A stretch of 64,000 nucleotides of DNA from Burkholderia oklahomensis C6786 (GTDB lineage Bacteria; Pseudomonadota; Gammaproteobacteria; Burkholderiales; Burkholderiaceae): contig NZ_CP009555.1 in NCBI RefSeq assembly GCF_000959365.1, forward strand, positions 3,906,001 through 3,970,000, given 5' to 3'. The notes under the pieces are model-generated. The model made no database searches, had not been told where the DNA came from, and saw only the letters and a list, made by a program, of their open reading frames with translations. This document shows positions 19,175 to 28,105 of this stretch, one piece after another (position 1 is the first letter of the stretch; each line of letters begins with the position of its first letter). The position numbers and the translations under genes are program-made.

Positions 19175-20236
19175 TCAGAACCCGAGCGCAACCGCCGCCA
19201 GCCCGCCGATCACCCCGAACGCGACGACGAGCGCCGCGACGAGTGCAAGCGTCGTCGGCTTGAACGCGCGCGCGAGCATCGCGAGCGACGGCACGCTGAC
19301 AGGCGGCAGCGTCATCAGCAGCGCGCCCGCCGGCCCGACGCCCATGCCGAGCGACAGCATCGCCTGGATGATCGGCACCTCTCCCGCGGTCGGGATCACG
19401 AACAGCATGCCCGCAATCGCGAACGCGACGATCCAGCCGATCCCGTTGCCGACGTCCGGCCCGATGTGCGGGAACAACCACGCGCGCGCGGCGCCGAGCA
19501 ACAGCACGAGCACCAGATATTCGGGCACGAGGCGCACCGTCATCCGCACGAAGATCTTCATCCAGCGCACGAACGCGTTGCCGGCCGCCGCCTGCTCGGC
19601 GACGAGCTTCGCGCGCAGCGCGTCGTCGACGACGCGCGTCTGCTCCCCGGCGAGACGGTTGAGCAGATAGCCGACGCCGAACACCAACGCGACGCCGAGC
19701 ACGAGCCGCAGCGCGCTCCAGTGCCAGCCGAGCACGAAGCCCATGAACACGAGCGCGGCGGGATTGAGCACCGTGTTGCCGAGCCAGAACGCGACCGCGC
19801 CGCCCGGCGACGCGTCGCGCTCGCGCAGGCCCGCGACGACGGGCGCCGCGCAGCACGTGCACATCATGCCCGGCAGCGCGAGCAGCCCGCCCGCCGCGAC
19901 ACTGCCGAAGCCCCTGCCGCCGAGCGCGCGCGCGACCCAATGCGCGGGCAGGAGCGCCTGCACCGCCGAGCCGAGCAGGAGGCCCAGCACCATCGCCTGC
20001 CAGATCGCCTTGCCGTACGCCCACGCGTAGTCGAGCGCCGCCTGCAGCGACGGCTCGGGCGCGCGCGCCGCCGCGCCCATCAGGATCGACTGGCCGATCG
20101 AATGATGCTCGGCCGCGACGAACGCCTTGTGATAGTACGGAAACCACTTCACATAGAAGAGGCCCGCGACGGTCAGCAGGACGAACGTCGCGAGGCCGAG
20201 CGCCGGATGGGGGGTGTAGGAACGGGAACTGTTCAT
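19175..20236 (-). CDS. DUF318/ArsP-type permease
   Basis: About 353 residues with 8-10 membrane segments. The family core is visible: ALPGMMCTCCAAPVVAGLRE with the vicinal cysteines typical of the permease_DUF318 (ArsP/YraQ-like) group, then GNTVLNPAALVFMG and GEVPIIQAMLSLGMG. Some relatives export trivalent organoarsenicals; most are uncharacterised. The start could be 20278, but 20236 gives the more usual polar start before the first membrane helix. No metal regulator is adjacent, so the substrate cannot be inferred. Confidence 0.85.
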   Translation of the reverse strand: MNSSRSYTPHPALGLATFVLLTVAGLFYVKWFPYYHKAFVAAEHHSIGQSILMGAAARAPEPSLQAALDYAWAYGKAIWQAMVLGLLLGSAVQALLPAHWVARALGGRGFGSVAAGGLLALPGMMCTCCAAPVVAGLRERDASPGGAVAFWLGNTVLNPAALVFMGFVLGWHWSALRLVLGVALVFGVGYLLNRLAGEQTRVVDDALRAKLVAEQAAAGNAFVRWMKIFVRMTVRLVPEYLVLVLLLGAARAWLFPHIGPDVGNGIGWIVAFAIAGMLFVIPTAGEVPIIQAMLSLGMGVGPAGALLMTLPPVSVPSLAMLARAFKPTTLALVAALVVAFGVIGGLAAVALGF

Positions 20237-20534
20237 GCTGGTCGCCGTGAATGCGTGTGATTGAGCGTTGTTGCGCATCGAAGCGAAACGCCGGAAACGG
20301 ACGCATGCCGCATCGCGGCACGGCGCGGCGGATGGCGGCTCATCAACGCCTCGATTTCGGATGCGGAATCAAACGCCCGGTTCGGACGAACCGGACCGAT
20401 AACGGAAAGCCGGGATTATCGCACGCGGCGCGCGATTCTCCGATCCGGGCATATGCGGCGGCGGACGCCGCACGCCCGGCGGAGCAAGGCCCGGCGACGC
20501 GCGACGCATCGGCCGGGCCGCGTCGCGGCCGCCG

Positions 20535-21587
20535 TTACGGCGCGGGATTCGGCTGCTGTTCGTGGAGCGCGTCGATTTCGGCGAGGATCTCGGGCGGCAG
20601 CTTCGCGTCGACGCTCGCAATGTTCTCGCGCAGCTGCTCGAGCGACGTCGCGCCGATCAGATTGCTCGTCACGAACGGCCGGCTGTTGACGAACGCGAGC
20701 GCGAGCTGCGCCGGCGACAGGCCATGCCGCTTCGCGAGCGCGACGTAGCGCGACGTCGCCTGCACCGCGTGCGGCCTGCTGTAGCGCTGGAAGCGCTCGA
20801 ACAGCGTGATGCGCGCGCCGGCGGGACGCGCGCCCTCTTCGTACTTGCCGGACAGCCAGCCGAACGCGAGCGGCGAATACGCGAGCAGCCCGATGCGCTC
20901 GCGATGGCTGAACTCCGACAAGCCGTTCTCGAACGTGCGATTCAGCAGGCTGTACGGATTCTGGATGCTGACGATGCGCGGCAGGCTGAGCTTCTCGGCC
21001 GCGCGCAGGAATTGCGCGACGCCCCACGGCGTCTCGTTCGACACGCCGACATGGCGCACCTTGCCCGCCTTCACGAAGTCGCCGAGGACGGCGAGCGTCT
21101 CTTCGATCGGCACCGTGTACGGATCGTCGATCCACGGATACGCGGGGCGGCCGAACGTCGTCGTGCTGCGGTCCGGCCAGTGCAGCTGATACAGGTCGAC
21201 GTAATCGGTGCGCAGGCGCCTCAGGCTGCCGTCGAGCGCCTCGGTCAGGTTCTTGCGGTCGAACTGGTTGCCCGCACCGCGAATGTGCGTCGGATTGTGC
21301 GGCTGGCGCGCGGGGCCGGCGATCTTCGTCGCGATCGTCAGCTTGTCGCGCAGCGTCGGGCACTTCGCGAGCCAGGCGCCGAGATACGCTTCGGTGCGGC
21401 CCTGCGTCTCCGCCTTCGGCGGCACCGGATACATCTCGGCGGTGTCGATCAGCGTGACGCCCTGATCGATCGCGTAATCGAGCTGCGCGTGCGCATCGCT
21501 TTCGGTGTTCTGCTCGCCCCAGGTCATCGTGCCGAGACCGATCAAGCTGACTTCGACGCCTGAATCGCCGAGTGTGCGGTATTCCAT
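20535..21587 (-). CDS. tas: Aldo-keto reductase, Tas type
   Basis: 350-residue NADP(H)-dependent (beta/alpha)8 reductase. The N-terminus MEYRTLGDSGVEVSLIGLGT and the motif DTAEMYPVPPKAETQGRTE, with the catalytic Asp and Tyr, closely match E. coli Tas (346 residues). The Lys is in IATKIAGP and the His in YQLHWPDRS. NPYSLLNRTFE and the C-terminal NADP motif LIGATSLEQLREN are also present. AGGA precedes the ATG at 21587. Natural substrate unknown. Monocistronic. Confidence 0.9.
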   Translation of the reverse strand: MEYRTLGDSGVEVSLIGLGTMTWGEQNTESDAHAQLDYAIDQGVTLIDTAEMYPVPPKAETQGRTEAYLGAWLAKCPTLRDKLTIATKIAGPARQPHNPTHIRGAGNQFDRKNLTEALDGSLRRLRTDYVDLYQLHWPDRSTTTFGRPAYPWIDDPYTVPIEETLAVLGDFVKAGKVRHVGVSNETPWGVAQFLRAAEKLSLPRIVSIQNPYSLLNRTFENGLSEFSHRERIGLLAYSPLAFGWLSGKYEEGARPAGARITLFERFQRYSRPHAVQATSRYVALAKRHGLSPAQLALAFVNSRPFVTSNLIGATSLEQLRENIASVDAKLPPEILAEIDALHEQQPNPAP

Positions 21588-21806
21588 GCTGCGGTTCCTG
21601 TCGCTTCGGGTGCAAAGACCCGAAGCTAACACATCGAAACGATTGCATCAGGACGCAAGCCGCCGAGCGCTGCTGGGCCGTCGCTCGCGGCGTCGGCGCG
21701 CCGGCGATGCATTCGCATTCGGCCCCGCATCATTCGGCCCCCGCATCCGCGGCGGCTCAATGCTCGCCCGATGTCTGACGCCGAGCGCCGACCGCCGATG
21801 CGCCGC

Positions 21807-22244
21807 TCACGCCGGCCGCTGGATGAAGCATGTGGCCGATGCGTGCGCGACCACCTTGTCGTCCGGCGTCTTCAGGGTCCCTTCGGCGACGCCGAGGCTT
21901 CTCGACAGATGGATCACGCGCCCCTCGGCGACGAGATCGACATCACGCGGCACCGGACGCAGCATCTTCACGTGCAGATCGACGGTGCCGTAGCCGACGC
22001 CCGGATCGAGCATCGTATGCACCGCGCAGCCCGTGACCGAATCGAGCACCGTCGCGGCGAAGCCGCCGTGCACGCCGCCGAGCGGATTCAGATGGCGCCC
22101 GTCGGCGCGCGCGATCATCTTCACGTAGCCGAGCTCGACGCGCTCGGGCCGCATCGGGATCGTCTCGGCAATCGTCGCTGCGGGCACTTCACCCGCCGCT
22201 GCGGCGCGCAGCAGTTCGAGACCGGACATGGACAGCGGATTCAT
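21807..22244 (-). CDS. PaaI-type hotdog thioesterase
   Basis: 145 residues forming one hotdog domain of the PaaI/YbgC type. The catalytic region reads LNPLGGVHGGFAATVLDSVT, with the HGG and Asp expected in this family, and the later strand carries LHVKMLRPVP. It is expected to hydrolyse acyl- or aryl-CoA esters. GAGGAG lies eight bases before the ATG at 22244. It is divergent from an HxlR regulator, and a GTTC-N7-GAAC site lies in its promoter region. Confidence 0.88.
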   Translation of the reverse strand: MNPLSMSGLELLRAAAAGEVPAATIAETIPMRPERVELGYVKMIARADGRHLNPLGGVHGGFAATVLDSVTGCAVHTMLDPGVGYGTVDLHVKMLRPVPRDVDLVAEGRVIHLSRSLGVAEGTLKTPDDKVVAHASATCFIQRPA

Positions 22245-22293
22245 CGACACACTCCTCGCAGTGATACGGAACGCGGCGCGTCGCGCGCCGATT

Positions 22294-22310
22294 AGTTCCA
22301 AAAAAGAACT
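22294..22310. promoter_or_regulatory. HxlR candidate operator 1 (thioesterase promoter)
   Basis: AGTTCCAAAAAAGAACT: five-base inverted arms spaced by seven bases. The core GTTC-N7-GAAC is shared with a second site at the divergent regulator promoter. Confidence 0.6.
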
Positions 22311-22379
22311 TACTATGGCGACCATTATTCGCACGCGCTCACCGGCTGTCAACACGCGAGCGACGCGGCCGATTCGAGC

Positions 22380-22402
22380 GTGCGTTCTATAATCGAACGC
22401 AC
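22380..22402. promoter_or_regulatory. HxlR candidate operator 2 overlapping a TATAAT box
   Basis: Perfect eight-base arms, GTGCGTTC (22380-22387) and GAACGCAC (22395-22402), flank a seven-base spacer that contains TATAAT (22388-22393). This is the probable -10 of the HxlR gene that starts at 22430. The geometry, GTTC-N7-GAAC at its centre, equals site 1. Confidence 0.65.
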
Positions 22403-22429
22403 TTCCCCCTGTTTTCACGGAAAACGATC

Positions 22430-22906
22430 ATGAAATGGGACGACATCGGCTCGATGCCGTGTTCGGTCGCGCGCACGCTCGCCGTGCTCGGCGACCGCTG
22501 GACGATGCTGATCCTGCGCAATGCGTTTCTCGGCCATCGCCGCTTCGAAGCGTTCCAGACGCAACTGGGGCTCACGCGCCACGTGCTCGCGGAGCGGCTC
22601 GCGCGGCTCGTCGACGAAGGAATCTTCACGAAGTGCGCGTATCAAGACCGGCCGCCGCGCTTCGAGTACCGACTGTCGCAGAAAGGCCGCGATCTCTATC
22701 CGGTGCTGCTCGCGCTCGCCGCGTGGGGCGATCGGTGGAAGGACGACGGCAACGGGCCGCCCGTCGTGCTGCGACACCGGACATGCGGGCACGTGATGCA
22801 TCCGGTGATGGTGTGCTCCGAGTGCGGGGAGCCGATCGATCCGCAGGACGTCGAGCCGCTGCCCGGGCCCGGCTGGATCGAGCGGCAAGTGGACGAGGTC
22901 GGATGA
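22430..22906 (+). CDS. HxlR-family transcriptional regulator
   Basis: 158 residues. The winged-helix domain begins near the start, with CSVARTLAVLGDRWTMLILR (the typical HxlR Cys and DRWT motif), followed by GLTRHVLAERLARLVDEGIF and YRLSQKGRDLYPVLLALAAW. A C-terminal extension has His/Cys residues in HRTCGHVMHPVMVCSECGEP, which may bind zinc. It is divergent from the thioesterase gene, which is its likely target; two matching palindromes lie between them. Confidence 0.9.
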   Translation: MKWDDIGSMPCSVARTLAVLGDRWTMLILRNAFLGHRRFEAFQTQLGLTRHVLAERLARLVDEGIFTKCAYQDRPPRFEYRLSQKGRDLYPVLLALAAWGDRWKDDGNGPPVVLRHRTCGHVMHPVMVCSECGEPIDPQDVEPLPGPGWIERQVDEVG

Positions 22907-23493
22907 CGACGGGCGGCACACGCTCGATGAAGCACGGCGATGGAACCGCCGCGCCGGGCTGAACGCGCGCGAGCAAGCGCGGCGCGGTTGACGTGCGTCG
23001 CGTCGCCACGGGATGCCTGCCGCATAGGGATCGCGCTCGCGGAACCCGGCATACCGCCCGGTTCGTCACGCCGTTTCGCGGCTCGCGTCGATCCGAATTC
23101 GACCGCTGTCGTTCCGGTCGCGGCAGCCGGCATCTTGGGCAACGGACCGCCCTCCGCTTCCGAAGCGCGGACGATCGCGACCGCGCGCGCCCACTGCATC
23201 GGCCTCCGTCGATCGAGATCCACGACGCCCGCGATGATCGACGCGCATCACGCAAAACGCAACGGTTCGGCTGCGAATCATGACCGCGCACGCGAAGGAT
23301 GTCCGCGCAATCGAATCTCCTTTCGTTCGGCAACCAGATGGATTCGACGGCCGGTCGCCATGATTGTCTATGCGCGCGTGGCAACGGTCACTCGAACATC
23401 AAGCAATATATTCGACCGTTGACCATGTTGCCCTGCAACGCCGCCGCGCCTGCCGACGGCGTTCCACAAAATCCGCCCAGGAGGAATATCGAA
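22907..23493. other. Intergenic region, no supported gene
   Basis: 587 bases between the HxlR gene and the acetyltransferase. Open frames here are short and overlap on both strands; none has a good ribosome binding site. The last part must contain the promoter of the acetyltransferase. Confidence 0.5.
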
Positions 23494-24072
23494 ATGACAC
23501 GAAAGCCGAGCGCCGCGATCGAAACGGCGCGATTGGTACTCGACGCGCTCGATCAACGAGACGCCGAAAGTCTGTTCGACTATCGCGGCAATCCCGAAGT
23601 GTGGAGATATCAGGGCTGGCGTCCGGCCAGCGTCGCGGATTCCCGCGATTTCATCGCACGTCAATCGGGCGTCGCATTCGGCGAGGCCGGCGCGTGGTGC
23701 CAGCTCGCGATTCGCAGCAAGCCGACGCGCGAATTGATCGGCGACCTCGGCGTGCATTTTCCCGCAAGCGATACGGAGCCGGTCGAATTCGGCATCTCGC
23801 TGAGTCCCGCGCACCAGCGCAAAGGGTACGCGCGCGAAGTCATGACGGCCTGCATCGACCTCGCTTTTCGACAATGGGGTCATCGCAGACTCGTCGCGTC
23901 CGTCGATCCTCGCAACACCGCGAGCATGGCGCTATTTCGGGCGCTCGGCTTCCGGCAAGAGGCGCATCACATCGAAAGCTACTGTCTGTGCGGCGAGTGG
24001 GTCGACGACGTAATCTTCGCGATGCTCGCGCGCGAGTGGTCCGCGCGTTCCGACAGCGATTCGGATCGGTAG
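23494..24072 (+). CDS. GNAT-family N-acetyltransferase (RimJ/RimL-like)
   Basis: 192 residues of the Acetyltransf_3 type. It begins with the classic ETARLVLDALDQRDAESLFD and contains the acetyl-CoA-binding loop in SPAHQRKGYAREVMTACIDL, then RRLVASVDPRNTASMALFRA and LGFRQEAHH. The ATG at 23494 follows AGGAGGA at good spacing, which rules out the longer frame. The substrate, which could be a ribosomal protein N-terminus or a small amine, is unknown. Confidence 0.9.
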   Translation: MTRKPSAAIETARLVLDALDQRDAESLFDYRGNPEVWRYQGWRPASVADSRDFIARQSGVAFGEAGAWCQLAIRSKPTRELIGDLGVHFPASDTEPVEFGISLSPAHQRKGYAREVMTACIDLAFRQWGHRRLVASVDPRNTASMALFRALGFRQEAHHIESYCLCGEWVDDVIFAMLAREWSARSDSDSDR

Positions 24073-24977
24073 ACGTGCGCCTGTCGCAGACGGGCAATGC
24101 GCATTCGATCTCGCACCGCGACCGCCGACGATTCGCCGATCTTCCGCCGCTATGGTCGGGGCGAGTCGAACTCGGCGCTGCTTCGGGCATCGCGCGACGG
24201 CATCGTCGCTCCGTCACAAGCGCACGTGCGTCGATCGAGTTCGAGTCCGGATTCGGGCAACGCGAGCATCCTCCCTCTTCCCGGCTTCCAACACAAGAAA
24301 GTCCGCTCGTCATCCGCCGTCACGAGGCGCATTCGCAAGATGCCCGGCTTCGCGCCGTCGATCGAAGCGGCACTGCGCACAATCTGTGCGAGCGCAGTGC
24401 AATCCGAGTGCGGCGATCGATTCCAAGGATTGGGGCGCCGCTGCGGCCGCTCCGGTCGGCCCAAGTCCGGCACGCAAGCGCGCCGATCGCTCGGCCTCGG
24501 CCCAGAGGGCTAAGGGAAACTGAGTGTCCCGCCTGGACTGTTGCGGAGGCCGCGCCGCCCGCTCCCCAATAACCGAATGCGACGCGCAGAAACGATCTGG
24601 CGACAGGCATGCACGCGCTCCCGCACATGCCGCCGATCCTGCCTGGGCGCACTCGGCTTGCGCCGCAAACTGCCGAATCAACGGCCTCGGCGCTGCCGCT
24701 GCCGATCCGCGCGAAGCAACCCGTCGAACGACCACGGCACCCGCGTCTCCAGCACGACACCGCCTCGATTCTTTCAATTTTGAAAGCAATCTCGCCGATT
24801 GGGGTAACATATCGCTTCTTGCATTGAGCGATCGCGTCTCGTCATGCGCATCCAGCAAGAATTGCCTGGTGCACGCCGTACCGAAAGGCGCGCGAACAGC
24901 TCAGGTTACAAGTCCACTGCTTGCACGCCGGCGACGCGCCGTCATTTGCAACACCCGCTGTGCAATTTGGACTCCTC
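24073..24977. other. Long intergenic region with a palindrome near its end
   Basis: 905 bases without a gene I can support; open frames on both strands are compositionally odd and lack motifs. The last 200 bases are less GC-rich and hold a palindrome at 24771-24786 plus a possible TAACAT -10 at 24805-24810, presumably the symporter promoter. Confidence 0.5.
24771..24786. promoter_or_regulatory. Palindrome in the symporter promoter
   Basis: CTTTCAATTTTGAAAG is a perfect 16-base palindrome whose right arm overlaps a TTGAAA -35-like hexamer (24780-24785). It lies about 190 bases before the symporter start. The binding protein is unknown. Confidence 0.45.
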
Positions 24978-26279
24978 ATGAAGAAAAGACGCAACATCAC
25001 CTCGTACATCGTGATCGCGATGATCCTCGGCATCGCCGTCGGTTATGGCTGCCATAGCGCGTTCCCGGATCCGCACGTCGCGAAGGAAATCGCCGGCTAC
25101 GTATCGCTGCTGTCCGACGTGTTCCTGCGTCTCATCAAGATGATCATCGCGCCGCTGGTGTTCGCGACGCTGACGGTCGGCATTGCGCACATGGGCGATA
25201 CCGGCGCGGTCGGCCGGGTCGGCGTGAAGGCGCTCGGCTGGTTTTTCATCGCGTCGTTCACGTCGCTGCTGCTCGGCCTGCTGGCCGCGACGGTACTGCA
25301 GCCGGGCAGCCATCTGAGCCTGCCCCTGCCCGCCACCGATGCCGCCCTCAACCTGAAGACCGGCTCGTTCACGCTGAAGGACTTCGTGACCCACCTGGTG
25401 CCGAAGTCGATCGCAGAGGCGATGGCGAACAACGAGATCCTTCAGATCGTCGTGTTCTCGATCTTCTTCGGCACTGCGCTGTCCGCGCTCGGCGACGCAG
25501 GCAAGCGCCTGACCGGCGTGATCGAGGATCTCGCACAAGTGATGTTGAAGGTCACCGGCGCGGTCATGTGGTTCGCGCCCGTGGCGGTGTTCGCGGCGCT
25601 CGCATCGACGATCACGACGGAAGGCCTCGGCATCCTGCTCACGTTCGCGAAGTTCATGGGCAGCTTCTATCTCGCACTCGCGCTGCTGTGGTGCGTGCTC
25701 ACGCTCGCGGGCCTCGTGTTCCTCGGCAAGCGCACGTTCTCGCTGATTCGCCTGATCCGCGAACCGTTCCTGCTGTCGTTCGCGACCGCGAGCTCGGAAG
25801 CCGCGTATCCGAAGCTGCTCGACGCGCTCGACCGTTTCGGCGTGAACCGCAAGATTTCGAGCTTCGTGTTGCCGATCGGCTATTCGTTCAACCTCGACGG
25901 CTCGATGATGTACTGCACGTTCGCCGTACTGTTCATCGCGCAGGTATACGGCATCGATCTGCCGCTCGGCACGCAAATCACGATGCTGCTTCTGCTGATG
26001 CTGACGTCGAAGGGCATGGCCGGCGTGCCCAGGGCGTCGCTCGTCGTGATCGCGGCGACGCTCAACCAGTTCAACCTGCCGGAAGCAGGCTTGCTGCTGA
26101 TCATGGGCGTCGACATGTTCCTCGATATGGGCCGCTCGGCGACCAATGCGGTCGGCAACTCGATTGCGGCCGCCGTGGTCGCGAAGTGGGAAGGCCAGCT
26201 CGACGACCCGCGCGACGATGCCGGCTCCGACGGCGGCGCGGCGTCACTCGAGCCGCAGCGGACAACGGAGCGGGTGTAG
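24978..26279 (+). CDS. Dicarboxylate/amino acid:cation symporter (GltP/DctA family)
   Basis: 433 residues of the sodium:dicarboxylate symporter family (SDF), with about eight membrane helices and two re-entrant loops. The serine-rich loop is FATASSEAAYPKLLDALDRFG, then the motif GYSFNLDGSMMYCTFAVLF, and the second loop SKGMAGVPRASLVVIAATL. The sequence GVDMFLDMGRSATNAVGNSI carries the conserved Asp and Asn. The substrate is probably glutamate, aspartate or C4-dicarboxylates. The ATG at 24978 is used; an upstream ATG at 24921 would add an unlikely tail. Confidence 0.9.
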   Translation: MKKRRNITSYIVIAMILGIAVGYGCHSAFPDPHVAKEIAGYVSLLSDVFLRLIKMIIAPLVFATLTVGIAHMGDTGAVGRVGVKALGWFFIASFTSLLLGLLAATVLQPGSHLSLPLPATDAALNLKTGSFTLKDFVTHLVPKSIAEAMANNEILQIVVFSIFFGTALSALGDAGKRLTGVIEDLAQVMLKVTGAVMWFAPVAVFAALASTITTEGLGILLTFAKFMGSFYLALALLWCVLTLAGLVFLGKRTFSLIRLIREPFLLSFATASSEAAYPKLLDALDRFGVNRKISSFVLPIGYSFNLDGSMMYCTFAVLFIAQVYGIDLPLGTQITMLLLLMLTSKGMAGVPRASLVVIAATLNQFNLPEAGLLLIMGVDMFLDMGRSATNAVGNSIAAAVVAKWEGQLDDPRDDAGSDGGAASLEPQRTTERV

Positions 26280-27175
26280 GGGTGGCGGCCGTGTGAGAGC
26301 GGCTGATTCGGTACCGTCATGGCCCGCCTCCGAGGAAAATCAGCAGTTCCGGTCGGCTGTGGCCGGGTGCGCCCGGCCGCAGCACCGCGCGCATAGGTGT
26401 GCCTGCGCCGCCGCCCGCTAGCCGAACTCGTGTCGATCGTTTTCGGCAATCCTGAAAAGGCGCGTCACAATCGCGAAATCGGAGTCGAAGTCGGCGTAGG
26501 TGGCGGCACCGGCGTCTATGCCGACGGAGCCGGATGCTGCGCGCATACCACCGGCGCTCGCCGGACAATCGCAGAGGGCGGCAATGCACGGCCGCTCGAT
26601 GCCGCCGGCGAAATCCGCACACGGGCTTCGAGCTTCGGTCGCCGGTTGCAAGTCGATCCGGCGCCCATGACGCCCGACCGAGTGGCACGTCGAGCACGGC
26701 CAGGCGCGCACCATCCCGCGGATTCTCGAGTTGGAAGAGCCGGGCATAGGCGAAGAGCGGATGGGGATCGAGACGACTGGATGCGATGTACGCCCATGTC
26801 GGTAAGCGCGATCCGGAAACCAAGTGGAAATTCGATGTGAAGTAGGCGCGCGAAGCACGCTCAGCACTCGCCACGCGACGCTCGACGCGTGCGCAATCTG
26901 CACCCGAGGGCGAGATGAATCGACACTGACGAAGCCCCAGGGATTTCTCTCTTCGGGACATTCGCTCCGCCGCGATCACGATGAAGCCCCCCCGCGCCGC
27001 TCTGCCGACCCCTACGACTTCGGGGTACACACGAACCCGGGCGCAACGCGTCGGTGATCCGACAGGCGAAAGCGGCAAACGCAATGGCACGAATTCGGGA
27101 AACCGGGATTGCGCTCCGAAATTCAGATCGCAGAAGGCAAAACAGGCGCCGAAGCGCCCGTTTTGCAATGAAATC
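26280..27175. other. Degenerate flank between the symporter and the island
   Basis: Nearly 900 bases with no intact gene. Besides the integrase remnant, its last 130 bases resemble the sequence next to tRNA-His at 46130-46271, including a decayed copy of the tRNA terminator at 27139-27164 (arms AAAACAGGCGC and GCGCCCGTTTT, one mismatch). Confidence 0.55.
26730..27085 (+). pseudogene. Integrase remnant left of the island
   Basis: Decayed sequence related to the remnant at 45757-46189. Shared features are the stretch GAAGAGCGGATGGG followed by CGATGTACGCC, and a protein fragment AMYAHVGKRDPETKWKFDVK that aligns with AMYAYIGAYDAEIAKEF. A tail ends with the KAANA sequence seen at the C-terminus of the right copy. 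Stops and frame changes prevent a product. It lies just outside the left att repeat, so it likely comes from an earlier integration. Boundaries are approximate. Confidence 0.5.
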
Positions 27176-27204
27176 TCTGGGGTGGCTGATGGGACTCGAA
27201 CCCA
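27176..27204. repeat. attL: copy of the tRNA-His 3' end
   Basis: 29 bases identical to 46272-46300, which includes the T-arm and acceptor 3' strand of tRNA-His with its CCA. The identity stops sharply at 27205. This is the expected footprint of a tyrosine integrase that inserts at the tRNA 3' end, and it marks the left end of the island. Confidence 0.88.
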
Positions 27205-27430
27205 ATTAGGAGGGGCGTAAAGGGGGTTGCCGGGGATGTATACCTTTGATTTTTCTATGATTCATATATTTCGAATGTGATCGATACCCCCTGAATGCCC
27301 GCAGTTGTCCCCGAAATTGTCCCCGGGGAGCAGGCGCGCACTGTCGCTCCCACTCGTCCGATCTGCCCCTTCCACTTCTGTGGAAACAAAGGTAACGTCT
27401 CACGAACACAACAATCTGGGCTACGGGGCA

Positions 27431-28105
27431 ATGGAGTTCTACTGGGTAAATGTCGAGCTGACAATCAATGAAGTTCTCAGCGGTAGCTTTCTCTGGGCAC
27501 CGGAACACACCGTGACACAGTCGGGTAAAGTTCAGCACTTGGATCACTGGGACAACGTCGCCAAGATCAAGACCGGGGACATTATCTTCTGCTGCCATAA
27601 CCAACGCGTTTCGCACATTGCCATGGCGACCGCGGACTCATACTCCGCGTCGAGACCTTCGAGCCGATCCTTCTCTGAATGGACGGCAGAAGGAAATCGC
27701 GTCGACGTCGATCTTGTCGAACTGAAGACGCCTCTGTTTCGGGATGAGATTGCGCACGAGTTCATTTCCCAATTTAACGACCGCACAGCGCCATCCCTCT
27801 TCACAAGCTCCGGCACCCTGAAGCAGATCTACATGGCGCACCTGCCACAAGATGCCGGCGCCTATTCCTCCCTGAATTCCTCCCCAGACTCGTTCGCCGC
27901 AGGCCCCGCAGCCGTCTCGTGGGCCCGAGCGAGCATCAGCACGAGACGGCGTCTTCGACGTTCATCGCGCACGCTAAGCCGATGCGATCGTTCCACTGCC
28001 GTTTACGGTACCAGCCTGGACATTTATCCCGCCGCCAAGCAACATGCCAATCGTGTTGCCATTCTTACGCAACCATATTTCCGTTGTCGCGGGCGATGTG
28101 ACTAG
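27431..28105 (+). pseudogene. EVE-like modified-base sensor domain, truncated restriction protein
   Basis: The first 150 residues resemble the N-terminal domain of HNH-type restriction endonucleases: EFYWVNVELTINEVLSGSFL, WAP, then NVAKIKTGDIIFCCHNQRVS, RVDVDLVELKTP and a closing IYMAHLPQDAGAYSSL. These domains are thought to read modified bases and are followed by an HNH nuclease. Here the reading frame turns Arg- and Ser-rich after about 27880, runs antisense over the 3' end of the next gene and lacks any HNH motif. A neighbouring frame near 27919 (SEHQHETASSTF) may be the true continuation, implying a frameshift plus deletion. Confidence 0.55.

Noticed and set aside
24805..24823. Sigma-54 promoter upstream of the symporter
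   Set aside because: TTGCA is present, but the GG element is not at the required spacing of ten bases from GC.
26317..27168. 283-residue minus-strand open frame left of the island
   Set aside because: Arg-rich, no ribosome binding site or motif, and it runs antisense through an integrase remnant and a terminator.
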